This document shows positions 8,128 through 15,057 of a stretch of DNA of 26,456 nt, piece by piece. The stretch lies in the IMG/VR virus record IMGVR_UViG_3300013101_000071, positions 1 to 26,456 of that record; one strand, given 5' to 3'. Every line of letters starts with the position of its first letter. The stretch's first letter is position 1. A program made the translations under genes and the position numbers. Below the pieces are notes generated by a model. The model did no database searches. It was not told the DNA's origin and was given only the letters and a program-made list of their open reading frames with translations. The DNA is from a virus.

Positions 8128-8598
8128 ATGAGCAGCAATGAACTGATGGTACTCGAAGAGCGCCTTCAAAAAATTGATGTAACTAGACTGGTCGAGTTTA
8201 CGAGAAAAATTAAAGATATTGGAGGGCTCAACCATATGTTGGCCCCTCAATACTTAAGAGATTTTATCTTAGCATACGACCACACTAACTCTATGCTTTC
8301 ATTAGCAGTTCGCTATGATTCTGAAGCAGGGTCACACCTAGATACAGCCAAATCAATAGCTTTCCTAGATAGAGCAGGTGATTATCTTAAAGAAAGAGAT
8401 ATCAAAGACTCAGCTGAATCTAGAAAGCGCTACATAGATATGGATGTGGATGTTAAGCGAGCAGCTAATATAAAAGCAAAGACAACGGCGCTAGTTGTAT
8501 TTCTTAAGAATAAACTACAAGCATTTCGTATGTCACACGATGATGTGAAAAAGATGGTATATACAGATTCATACCAAACTCCCGAGGAGGGTTTCTAA
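8128..8598 (+). CDS. Small helical protein between SSB and RecA; possible UvsY-like mediator
   Basis: A 156-residue, mostly helical, charged protein with SD AGGAG five bases before the ATG. The C-terminal half (NIKAKTTALVVFLKNKLQAF followed by MSHDDVKKMVY) has the look of a UvsY-type C-terminus, where a helix of hydrophobic residues precedes a short basic end. It lies between the gp32-like SSB and RecA/UvsX genes, the place where a loader that swaps SSB for recombinase would be expected. No motif proves this, so the mediator role is inference from position, size and charge pattern. Confidence 0.65.
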   Translation: MSSNELMVLEERLQKIDVTRLVEFTRKIKDIGGLNHMLAPQYLRDFILAYDHTNSMLSLAVRYDSEAGSHLDTAKSIAFLDRAGDYLKERDIKDSAESRKRYIDMDVDVKRAANIKAKTTALVVFLKNKLQAFRMSHDDVKKMVYTDSYQTPEEGF

Positions 8599-9714
8599 AT
8601 GAGTACAGATAAATGGATGTCAAAATTGACAAAGGATTTTGGAAAGGTAGCAGAAGATCTTCCAGCTCCATCGGATTCAGTTATTCCAATGGCTTCTCCA
8701 TCATTGAATTGGGCAATAGGTAACGGAGGACTTGTAGAGGGAAAAGCTGCATGCTATTTTGGTCCAGAGTCTGGTGGTAAATCATTATTAATGCAATGCA
8801 ATCTAATAGATATTCAACGTAAACACCCTAAAGGTATTGTCGTGATACATGATGCAGAATACTCTTTTAACAAGATTTGGTTTCAGAAATTAGGTGGAGA
8901 TTTAAGTAGACTTATTGTACGTCAATCTAATAATCCAGTTAAGATTTTTGACTATATGTCACCTGAAGGTGAAATGTACGAGCAATTACAAGAAGGAGCT
9001 CCAATTAAAGCTGTAGCAATAGATTCTGTTAAATCTATTCGCTATCCTAAAGATGTAAAGAAGAAGACAACTGATCTCACCATGGGTGGCGGAGGTGCTT
9101 CCTATCTTGGTCCAGCTTTAAAAGGTTTATTGCCAGTTATTCGTGAATTTAACATCACCACTTTGCTTGTTCAACAAGTGTACGAAGAAATGGATCAATA
9201 CAAAAAGATGGCTAATCCGTGGATTATCCCAGATGGTAGAGCATTAAAGCATTTTTGCGACTATATGATTCAAGTTGAGAAGTTAGAAACAAAGGCAGGA
9301 AGAATTGAAGACGGAAAGGATATTGCAGGAAACACTGCTCAGATCGGACATATCGTTAGGTGTAAGATTAAAAAGAACAGACTCGCTGCGCCATATCGTG
9401 TTGCTCAATTTTCTCTTTCTTATGAACAAGGTATTGTCGACACGGGGAACGAAGTCTTTGAATTGGCAAAAAGTTTGGGCATCGTTTATCACCCCGTAAA
9501 CGACGAAACAGGTAAAATAAATTCTCAAATGTGGAAAGTAGGCAATCACGATGCCATTCGTGGAGAGGCAAACATTAAGCAGTTTATTGTTGAGAGTCAG
9601 AGTGTTCAGCAGGAGATCATATCATTATTAAATAATGTAAATGATAGTGTTATTGATAATCATAATAAATCCTTGATAATGGAGGACGTTAACCTTGACC
9701 CAGACGATTTGTGA
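8599..9714 (+). CDS. uvsX: RecA/UvsX-like recombinase
   Basis: A 371-residue strand-exchange ATPase. Walker A is GPESGGKS (55-62), close to the bacterial GPESSGKT. DAEYSFNKIWFQKLGGD follows (85-101, catalytic Glu region). Walker B is AVAIDS (138-143, D142), a Gly-rich loop MGGGGASYLGP follows, and TTLLVQQVYEE is the strand before loop L2. The C-terminus is acidic (LDPDDL). The SD GAGGAGG is eight bases from the ATG, inside the preceding gene. A GGAGG near its own 3' end serves the next gene, which overlaps it by 20 bases. Confidence 0.93.
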   Translation: MSTDKWMSKLTKDFGKVAEDLPAPSDSVIPMASPSLNWAIGNGGLVEGKAACYFGPESGGKSLLMQCNLIDIQRKHPKGIVVIHDAEYSFNKIWFQKLGGDLSRLIVRQSNNPVKIFDYMSPEGEMYEQLQEGAPIKAVAIDSVKSIRYPKDVKKKTTDLTMGGGGASYLGPALKGLLPVIREFNITTLLVQQVYEEMDQYKKMANPWIIPDGRALKHFCDYMIQVEKLETKAGRIEDGKDIAGNTAQIGHIVRCKIKKNRLAAPYRVAQFSLSYEQGIVDTGNEVFELAKSLGIVYHPVNDETGKINSQMWKVGNHDAIRGEANIKQFIVESQSVQQEIISLLNNVNDSVIDNHNKSLIMEDVNLDPDDL

Positions 9715-10075
9715 TCATCTCATTGGGTTAGTGTGTGGATACTGTGAGCGTCATAAGATAGAGCCAACCCATGTGTGGTTAGCTTTAGATGTATATAGAG
9801 TAATGATTTATGAAAATTACTCTAAAGATCGCAGTACGCTAATTGCACATAATGCCATAGTAACTGGATCAACTAAGTTGCATCTAATATGTACGAGTTG
9901 TTCAGTTGGCTTAGTAGTTCAAGGGACTTCAGAGTTAGAAACTGGTGAAATAATTTTAGGACGAGAAATGGATCTGATAAATCATATAGCAGAAAGGGTA
10001 TTATTATGCGATACTATTGGTGTGTCAACTGTGGATACAGTCACGACTATGGAAAAGATAAAAAAAGAGGAATAG
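9695..10075 (+). CDS. Small Cys-containing phage protein, unknown function
   Basis: A 126-residue protein starting at a TTG with a well-placed GGAGG (nine-base gap) inside the end of the recombinase gene. It has CDHLIGLVCGYCERH at the N-terminus and CTSC in the middle, a plausible zinc site made from CxxC pairs. The last 70 bases overlap the next gene in another frame. Function unknown; position suggests a recombination or repair role. Confidence 0.68.
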   Translation: MTQTICDHLIGLVCGYCERHKIEPTHVWLALDVYRVMIYENYSKDRSTLIAHNAIVTGSTKLHLICTSCSVGLVVQGTSELETGEIILGREMDLINHIAERVLLCDTIGVSTVDTVTTMEKIKKEE

Positions 10076-10275
10076 GAATCTGCCACAATTGCTCTTATGA
10101 AGACACCTTAGAATTAGAAGAAGATGAATGGGATGAAGATTCAGTTAAACTCCGTAACCAAGGGATTATTAAAAATGGTAAAACTTCTATAGGGGGTATC
10201 AAAAAGATTTCCGACGAGCAACTACAGCAGTGGTTAACTGATATTAAAGCAGGAAAGGACATACCATGCATTTAA
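10006..10275 (+). CDS. Small zinc-ribbon protein
   Basis: An 89-residue protein with two Cys pairs at its N-terminus (CVNC at residues 6-9, then CHNC), forming a rubredoxin-like or zinc-ribbon knuckle. An acidic patch (ELEEDEWDEDS) and a helical C-terminus (SDEQLQQWLTDIKAGK) follow. It overlaps the previous gene by 70 bases, but the first Cys pair is so close to this ATG that a later start is unlikely. It overlaps the following gene by 10 bases. Such ribbons bind nucleic acid or proteins; the target here is unknown. Confidence 0.72.
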   Translation: MRYYWCVNCGYSHDYGKDKKRGIGICHNCSYEDTLELEEDEWDEDSVKLRNQGIIKNGKTSIGGIKKISDEQLQQWLTDIKAGKDIPCI

Positions 10276-10595
10276 ATTATCCATTTACTGAGCACATGTG
10301 TCAGGAGAATATATCTGATGCAGTGAATGCATTTTTAGAAAAAGAAAAGATCTTTCCAGATGTAATTTATCTTCCAAATCATGTAATGGGCGAATTTGTT
10401 AGAGCGGCTGAGCCGTATATAACTACTATGGTATATAAAGATGAGCCAGAGATGTTCGTTCTCACAGGTGTTGGTGTTTTGCCAGTAAAAATCATTAAAG
10501 ACCACATATATTGCGGTAAAGATGATAAATTTATAAGAATTGCCAATGAGAGCGTAGAAAAAGAAGTAAATGGCATCTTATTGGGAGGCAGATAA
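10266..10595 (+). CDS. Small phage protein, unknown function
   Basis: A 109-residue mixed alpha/beta protein with an SD-like AGGAAAGG seven bases before its ATG. The pattern of DVIYLP, MFVLTGVGVLPVKII and KFIRIA suggests beta strands, with no catalytic motif. Its GGGAGG near the 3' end is the likely ribosome site of the next gene, and its TAA shares its last A with that gene's ATT start. No function assigned. Confidence 0.75.
   Translation: MHLNYPFTEHMCQENISDAVNAFLEKEKIFPDVIYLPNHVMGEFVRAAEPYITTMVYKDEPEMFVLTGVGVLPVKIIKDHIYCGKDDKFIRIANESVEKEVNGILLGGR
10583..10588 (+). promoter_or_regulatory. SD supporting an ATT start for SbcD
   Basis: GGGAGG lies six bases before the ATT at 10595 (or three before the ATA at 10592). 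No ATG, GTG or TTG exists in this frame between the stop at 10547 and the GTG at 10682, so this SD decides the start. Confidence 0.6.
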
Positions 10596-11638
10596 TTAAA
10601 ATCTTATTCATTGGTGATCCACATTTAAAAATAACTAGATTTGATTTAGCTCTTAAGTTTTTAAGTTGGGTCAATGATGTTGTGGCTGATAAGAGACCAG
10701 ATATTGTTGTCAACCTAGGTGATACGTTCGACACACATGCCGTATTGCGCTCAGAGATTAAGAATGAAGTCATGGATCATATTCAGCACTGCATTAAGCA
10801 CACATCACAAAATAAATACTATTATATCCTTGGTAATCATGATTTCTATACACCTAAGTCTAGTAAGTACCATGCTCTAAAGGATTGGAAAACAATAGCC
10901 AACTTGCATATAATAGATAAGAGATTTGATATTGAAAACATTACGATGGTGCCATATATGTATAAATACTCAGAGTTTCCGAAAGAGACTCGAGAAATTT
11001 GTATTTGCCACCAGACAATTATTGGTGCTAGCTATGGATATACACGACCTGATGCAGGGGTTGAAGCCGAAGCAGTGTCGGCAGAGATTATGATCAGTGG
11101 ACATGTTCACCTCAAACAAGAGTTTGGCAAGGTTATTTACCCTGGAAGTCCATTCTCACAGAGCGTTAATGACATAGACCAAGTTAAAGGGCTAATGTTG
11201 TTCGACACAGAGACATATGAAAAAGAGTTTATTGAGTGTCCACTGCCTATGTGGATTGGTAAGAAATTTGAACTTACAAAAGATTTTAATGCATTAAACA
11301 TGCATGCTGAATTAGAACTCATGTTGGGTGTAGGCATGGGAGCTGGAAGTGATGATCACTGGGTTGTAGAAGTATCTGGTCCAAAGGCAGAGATATTAGC
11401 ATATCAAAGCTCTAATGAGCATAGTGAGCTCTTGAAATATTTTGATATTCAATTTAAACCTATCTTTACTGATAAAGAAAAGAAGAAAGTAGAGATTAAA
11501 GGGTTATCAATGGGTCATGTAGTTGGGGAGTACTTCAATAAGGTGTACAAGGGATCAGCTGATAAGGATTTATTAATAGCTAAGTCTTTAGAAATACTAG
11601 ATAAAGTTAAGCAAAGATCAGCAAAGGCAAAGATGTAA
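10595..11638 (+). CDS. SbcD/Mre11/gp47-like DNA exonuclease subunit (ATT start)
   Basis: A calcineurin-type metallophosphatase that would work with the SbcC/gp46 ATPase at the left edge in DNA end processing and recombination. From the ATT start it is 347 residues long. Metal-binding motifs are GDPHLK (D8, H10), GDTFDTH (D43), GNHD (81-83 for N-H-D) and SGHVHL (H170, H172). The first canonical start, GTG at 10682, would remove the D8-x-H10 motif, which is essential in this family. The ATT at 10595 places KILFIGDPH exactly where family members begin with MKIL...GD.H, and has a good SD. ATA at 10592 is the other option. The family assignment is secure; the start codon is a reasoned choice. Confidence 0.9.
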   Translation: MKILFIGDPHLKITRFDLALKFLSWVNDVVADKRPDIVVNLGDTFDTHAVLRSEIKNEVMDHIQHCIKHTSQNKYYYILGNHDFYTPKSSKYHALKDWKTIANLHIIDKRFDIENITMVPYMYKYSEFPKETREICICHQTIIGASYGYTRPDAGVEAEAVSAEIMISGHVHLKQEFGKVIYPGSPFSQSVNDIDQVKGLMLFDTETYEKEFIECPLPMWIGKKFELTKDFNALNMHAELELMLGVGMGAGSDDHWVVEVSGPKAEILAYQSSNEHSELLKYFDIQFKPIFTDKEKKKVEIKGLSMGHVVGEYFNKVYKGSADKDLLIAKSLEILDKVKQRSAKAKM

Positions 11639-11650
11639 GTCAGTTCCTGG

Positions 11651-11656
11651 TATAAT
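11651..11656 (+). promoter_or_regulatory. Extended -10 promoter before packaging genes
   Basis: CTGGTATAAT fits an extended -10 (TGnTATAAT) in the 43-base gap after SbcD. No -35 is recognisable. It could start the transcript that runs through the terminase genes. Confidence 0.5.
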
Positions 11657-11681
11657 AAGGTTAAGAGAGTGTGGAGGCACA

Positions 11682-12119
11682 ATGGAAAATAGTGAATTAG
11701 CTAAATATGTAGATAATCAAAGATGGCTCATGAATAGTGGTCTGTTTACTGATGCGGCTAAAAATATGCTTTTCATGTATGGCTCAATAGCTCACCCCCA
11801 GGTGAAAGCTGTTGATCTAAATATAGATGTAGAAAATAAATCTGTAGACTTTAAGATTTATCTTCCCAAGCCAGTTATGAAAAAAATACTTAAGTACTAT
11901 AAGCTCTCAAAATCAACCAATTTTTGGGGACTAAGGTGTTTCAAGAATTTCTTAAAGAAAGAGGGTGATATGAACTTTAAGAATATTCTTAGTGGTTTCG
12001 TAAGAGACTACTGTGGTCCCAATTGGTCTGCGAATGTAGAGATTTTTGATTTCGCAGATTACGAAGAAGGATATGATGAAAGCGAGGAGAGCATCAGAGG
12101 TACAACAGAGTATCAATGA
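11682..12119 (+). CDS. Phage protein of unknown function upstream of terminase
   Basis: A 145-residue protein with SD GGAGG four bases before its ATG and its own promoter-like TATAAT upstream. The N-terminal half alternates strands and helices (VKAVDLNIDVENKSVDFKIY looks like a beta hairpin), the middle is basic and aromatic, and the C-terminus is strongly acidic (FDFADYEEGYDESEES). It overlaps the next gene by about 44 bases. No motif allows a function to be named; position at the head of the packaging cluster suggests a virion or packaging role. Confidence 0.72.
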   Translation: MENSELAKYVDNQRWLMNSGLFTDAAKNMLFMYGSIAHPQVKAVDLNIDVENKSVDFKIYLPKPVMKKILKYYKLSKSTNFWGLRCFKNFLKKEGDMNFKNILSGFVRDYCGPNWSANVEIFDFADYEEGYDESEESIRGTTEYQ

Positions 12120-12462
12120 GTTAACTAATAATGAGGACTATCAACAGGACTTATGGTTGCATCATATAAATGGTAACCAACCATCCACTTTTGCGCAAAA
12201 ATTAACAAGCATAAGACATGAACATGATAAGCAAGAACGATTTATGCATGCCCTTTCGGGTTTCTTTATTGATCCACCTTCTTCTAAATTAATCAAATTA
12301 TTAGATAGTTTTTCAGATTTTGAAAGATCTATAATGTTTTTATTACTTTTAGGTTTTTCAGTTAATGATGTATCTGAGTATAAAGGTATAAGTTGTATTA
12401 GGATTAAACAATCTATTGCATCTATTAAGAAACACACAGTTTGGAAGGAATACGGTGTTTAA
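12076..12462 (+). CDS. Small helix-turn-helix protein before terminase
   Basis: A 128-residue helical protein. The frame opens at a TTG (12046), but an AGAAGG (12065-12070) just upstream of ATG codons at 12073 and 12076 makes 12076 the better start. The C-terminal 55 residues (SDFERSIMFLLLLGFSVNDV, then EYKGISCIRIKQSIASIKKH) fit a helix-turn-helix like sigma region 4 or LuxR-type domains, with GF-x-VNDV as the first helix and turn. The stop overlaps the next ATG as TAATG, so it is translationally coupled to the small-terminase-like gene. It could be a regulator of late genes or an extra DNA-recognition part of the packaging machine. Confidence 0.68.
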   Translation: MKARRASEVQQSINELTNNEDYQQDLWLHHINGNQPSTFAQKLTSIRHEHDKQERFMHALSGFFIDPPSSKLIKLLDSFSDFERSIMFLLLLGFSVNDVSEYKGISCIRIKQSIASIKKHTVWKEYGV

Positions 12463-13082
12463 TGGCTTTAAAACGAGATTTTAATGAAGAAGAGCGATAT
12501 GGACTTACTCAAGAAGAGATTAAGATAGGTCAAAGATATCTTCGCAAGCATAAGACTGCTGGTAAGATTGCAAATCCTCAAGCTCTCAAGCTATTTGAGA
12601 TGTATCTAATAGGTCATAGTTTTCATGAAATACAACAAAACTTTACTCAACATCCCGTTGAGCAGATAATACTCACTGCTGCACTTAATAAGTGGGCCAC
12701 AGATAGAGATAGCATGATGCACACACTTAGAGATCGTGTACAGGCAAAGGTTGTTAAATCTGTAATTGAGCAAGTTGACTTCTTAACAGCCATGCTATCT
12801 GTAAGTAGTGCTGAACATGTGGATGTTATGCGTAAGTATGCACAAGATCCCCAAAGCAATCCTAAACCCAAATTACGCGTTGAGTCAATTAAAGAATATA
12901 GAGAAGTAGTTGAAACACTTTATAAAATAGTAGCCGGATCTACAACAGGATCCAAGACTAAAGAGTCTGCTCTATTTGGGGCATTACAGCCTAAACAAGA
13001 GGCTGTTTCGGCCTCAGGCGGCAACGAAGAAGAAGATGTAGCCTCTATGATAGAAGCGTCAATGGAATCTGAAAATGGCTAA
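12462..13082 (+). CDS. Terminase small subunit-like DNA-binding protein
   Basis: A 206-residue protein directly upstream of, and overlapping by eight bases, the large terminase gene. I chose the ATG at 12462, which overlaps the previous stop, over the in-frame TTG at 12441. Residues about 35-80 (NPQALKLFEMYLIGHSFHEI, then a short turn and a helix ending in ALNKWATDRD) look like an HTH; a long helical region follows (AKVVKSVIEQVDFLTAML). The C-terminus is acidic and Ala/Ser-rich. Small terminases bind packaging-site DNA and control the large subunit. The call rests mainly on position and HTH pattern. Confidence 0.72.
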   Translation: MALKRDFNEEERYGLTQEEIKIGQRYLRKHKTAGKIANPQALKLFEMYLIGHSFHEIQQNFTQHPVEQIILTAALNKWATDRDSMMHTLRDRVQAKVVKSVIEQVDFLTAMLSVSSAEHVDVMRKYAQDPQSNPKPKLRVESIKEYREVVETLYKIVAGSTTGSKTKESALFGALQPKQEAVSASGGNEEEDVASMIEASMESENG

Positions 13083-15003
13083 AAAGAAAAAACTATCACT
13101 TATTGAAAAACAGAAATTGATGCTGTTGACACCGTGTAAGACGCGTAAAGAGTTGTATAAGTGGATTCAATACCATCTTGGTCTATCGTTACCAAATGTG
13201 ACCGTATCTAGGTACGCTGACTCTAATCCTTTTGAGATTGTGTGGGAACTATATGACTTAATGGTTTTAAAGAACAACCCCAATGGTTTGCAAGAGGTAC
13301 TTTGTGTTGCCGGTAGAGGATCTGGAAAGACATTGGGAATGGCTATCTTAGAGTTATTAGTTATCTTGCATGATCAACGAGAAGCTGTTCATGTAGGAGC
13401 TACACAGTCACAGGGTGATCGCTGCTATCTCTATATAAAAAACTTTTTATATAATAGAAAAATAAAACCTATTGTATTACCTTCAAAGACCTCTGAGGAT
13501 GAAAGAATCCTCATGAACGCTAATATTACAAAGTCAAACTTTAATATCAATGGGGAGAGGGTTTCATTAGAAGTTCTTCCTTGTACATTGAAAGCGCTCA
13601 ATGGTCCTCACGTTCCACTAGTTGTAGTTGATGAGATTGACACTGTCTCGGGTGAAGGAGCTAAAGCGTTCAAAGAGATATCTGGGATGCTAGATAGCAA
13701 GAACGGTAAGCAGTTCATGCGAGTTGGTATTTCTACACGTAAAAGTCGCTATGGACTAATGAATCAACAGATTGAAACCGCCGAAGAGCAAGATAGAGAA
13801 GTCAGACGTTGGACAGGTTTTGAATTTTCTGAGCGCTGTGCTGATAGTAGATCTGGAACAGATCCCGTTGATCTGTATATACTTCAAGATGACATGGTTG
13901 CATTGACAGAGGAAAAATGGAAAAACAAAGATAAGAAAAAGCAACAAGAGTATATTAAATACACAATGCCTGGGTCTGGTTGCATTACGTGTCCACTAGC
14001 TAGTATATGCCTTGGTGATGCAAAGAATCAAACTGGTACATCTCCTATGCTTAAACCGATTGCAGATATGGCTAAGAAGGTGAAATCAGAAGGAGCTGAT
14101 TGGGCACTTGCTCAGTTGATGAATCTAAAACCATCTGTAGAAGGGATAGTATATAGAGAGTTTGACAATAAGGTTCACGTCCACGATTGGAACTTTATGT
14201 GGCAAAGGCTTACCGGTAGAGTGTTTCCAGGTGAATGCACGCACGATCTGTTTGTAAGTAAGTGTAACGAATTAGGTCTTCCTTGTTATTCCGGTATAGA
14301 TTGGGGTTTTAACTCCCCAAACACTGTTGTTTATTTTTACGTTGACCCTCATGAGAATATATATGTGGTTAGAACTGACGGAATGACCCAATACAGTCAA
14401 CCTATGTGGATCAATCATATTAAAACTAAATGGCACCACATATATAGATGTCAACTCTATTTTCCCGATCAAGCAGATCAAGGTGCCATCGTAGAAATGA
14501 AGAAAGCAGGTTTACCTGCTGCAAATGATAAAAAGAAAGCGGATATCAATGTCGGCGTTCAGGTTGTTAAGAAATGGTTAAGGACTCCAGGCACAGAGGA
14601 TACTAAGTTACTTATTGCTAAAGAGACATGCACTCACATAATTGAAGAATTTAGCATGTATCACTATAAATTAGATGCAGCAGGATTGGTCACTGAGGAT
14701 ACTGCAAAAGAGTTCGATCACTGGCTTGATGCCTTTAGATATGCACTCTTGGGACTATTTGGAAGTAGTACATTAATAATGTCAGAAGATAATTCGTCTT
14801 ACCTATCTAGTGACTTAGCGACAAATAATGGAAATTACCATAGAACTCCAACTCCTTCTGAATTTGCTAAACAGCAGGGATTGAACTTCAATGATGAAGT
14901 TGATACATCAAAACTGGGTAAAATTGGCAAAATAAGTGAATTAGAGGATGATGACGACAGCGATGGTTTCGGCGGAAATGGTGGCTTTTTATGGTCATTT
15001 TAA
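13075..15003 (+). CDS. Terminase large subunit (packaging ATPase/nuclease)
   Basis: The 642-residue motor protein that cuts concatemers and pumps DNA into proheads. ATPase part: Walker A AGRGSGKT (79-86), Walker B VVVDEID (183-189, D186/E187) and coupling motif VGISTRKS (217-224). RNase H-like nuclease part: YSGIDWGFN (D409), YFPDQADQ (D465), and DHWLDAFRY (D548, D552). A Cys cluster CITCPLASIC (303-312), with C255 as a possible fourth ligand, sits between the two domains and suggests a metal-binding insertion seen in some phage terminases. The C-terminus is Asp/Gly-rich. The start overlaps the small subunit and has no strong SD, so translation is probably coupled. Confidence 0.95.
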   Translation: MAKKKKLSLIEKQKLMLLTPCKTRKELYKWIQYHLGLSLPNVTVSRYADSNPFEIVWELYDLMVLKNNPNGLQEVLCVAGRGSGKTLGMAILELLVILHDQREAVHVGATQSQGDRCYLYIKNFLYNRKIKPIVLPSKTSEDERILMNANITKSNFNINGERVSLEVLPCTLKALNGPHVPLVVVDEIDTVSGEGAKAFKEISGMLDSKNGKQFMRVGISTRKSRYGLMNQQIETAEEQDREVRRWTGFEFSERCADSRSGTDPVDLYILQDDMVALTEEKWKNKDKKKQQEYIKYTMPGSGCITCPLASICLGDAKNQTGTSPMLKPIADMAKKVKSEGADWALAQLMNLKPSVEGIVYREFDNKVHVHDWNFMWQRLTGRVFPGECTHDLFVSKCNELGLPCYSGIDWGFNSPNTVVYFYVDPHENIYVVRTDGMTQYSQPMWINHIKTKWHHIYRCQLYFPDQADQGAIVEMKKAGLPAANDKKKADINVGVQVVKKWLRTPGTEDTKLLIAKETCTHIIEEFSMYHYKLDAAGLVTEDTAKEFDHWLDAFRYALLGLFGSSTLIMSEDNSSYLSSDLATNNGNYHRTPTPSEFAKQQGLNFNDEVDTSKLGKIGKISELEDDDDSDGFGGNGGFLWSF

Positions 15004-15005
15004 AC

Positions 15006-15024
15006 TAACTGCTTATAGTGGTTA
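15006..15024 (+). terminator. Weak stem-loop after large terminase
   Basis: An eight-pair, AT- and wobble-rich hairpin with a three-base loop follows the terminase stop. There is only a weak T run after it, so termination would be partial at best. It lies directly before a promoter-like TATAAT. Confidence 0.25.
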
Positions 15025-15029
15025 TTTGG

Positions 15030-15035
15030 TATAAT
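15030..15035 (+). promoter_or_regulatory. Extended -10 promoter before portal gene
   Basis: TTTGGTATAATAGA closely matches the one before SSB at 7030. TG is one base before the hexamer and no -35 is visible. The portal TTG start lies 23 bases downstream of the hexamer. Confidence 0.5.
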
Positions 15036-15057
15036 AGAGACAATATTAGGAGATAAT

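Noticed and set aside
10682-10684. GTG as the SbcD start.
   Set aside because: It would delete the D-x-H metal-binding motif encoded just upstream and has no SD.
15006-15024. Strong terminator after the large terminase.
   Set aside because: The stem is AT- and wobble-rich with almost no T run; kept only as a low-confidence feature.
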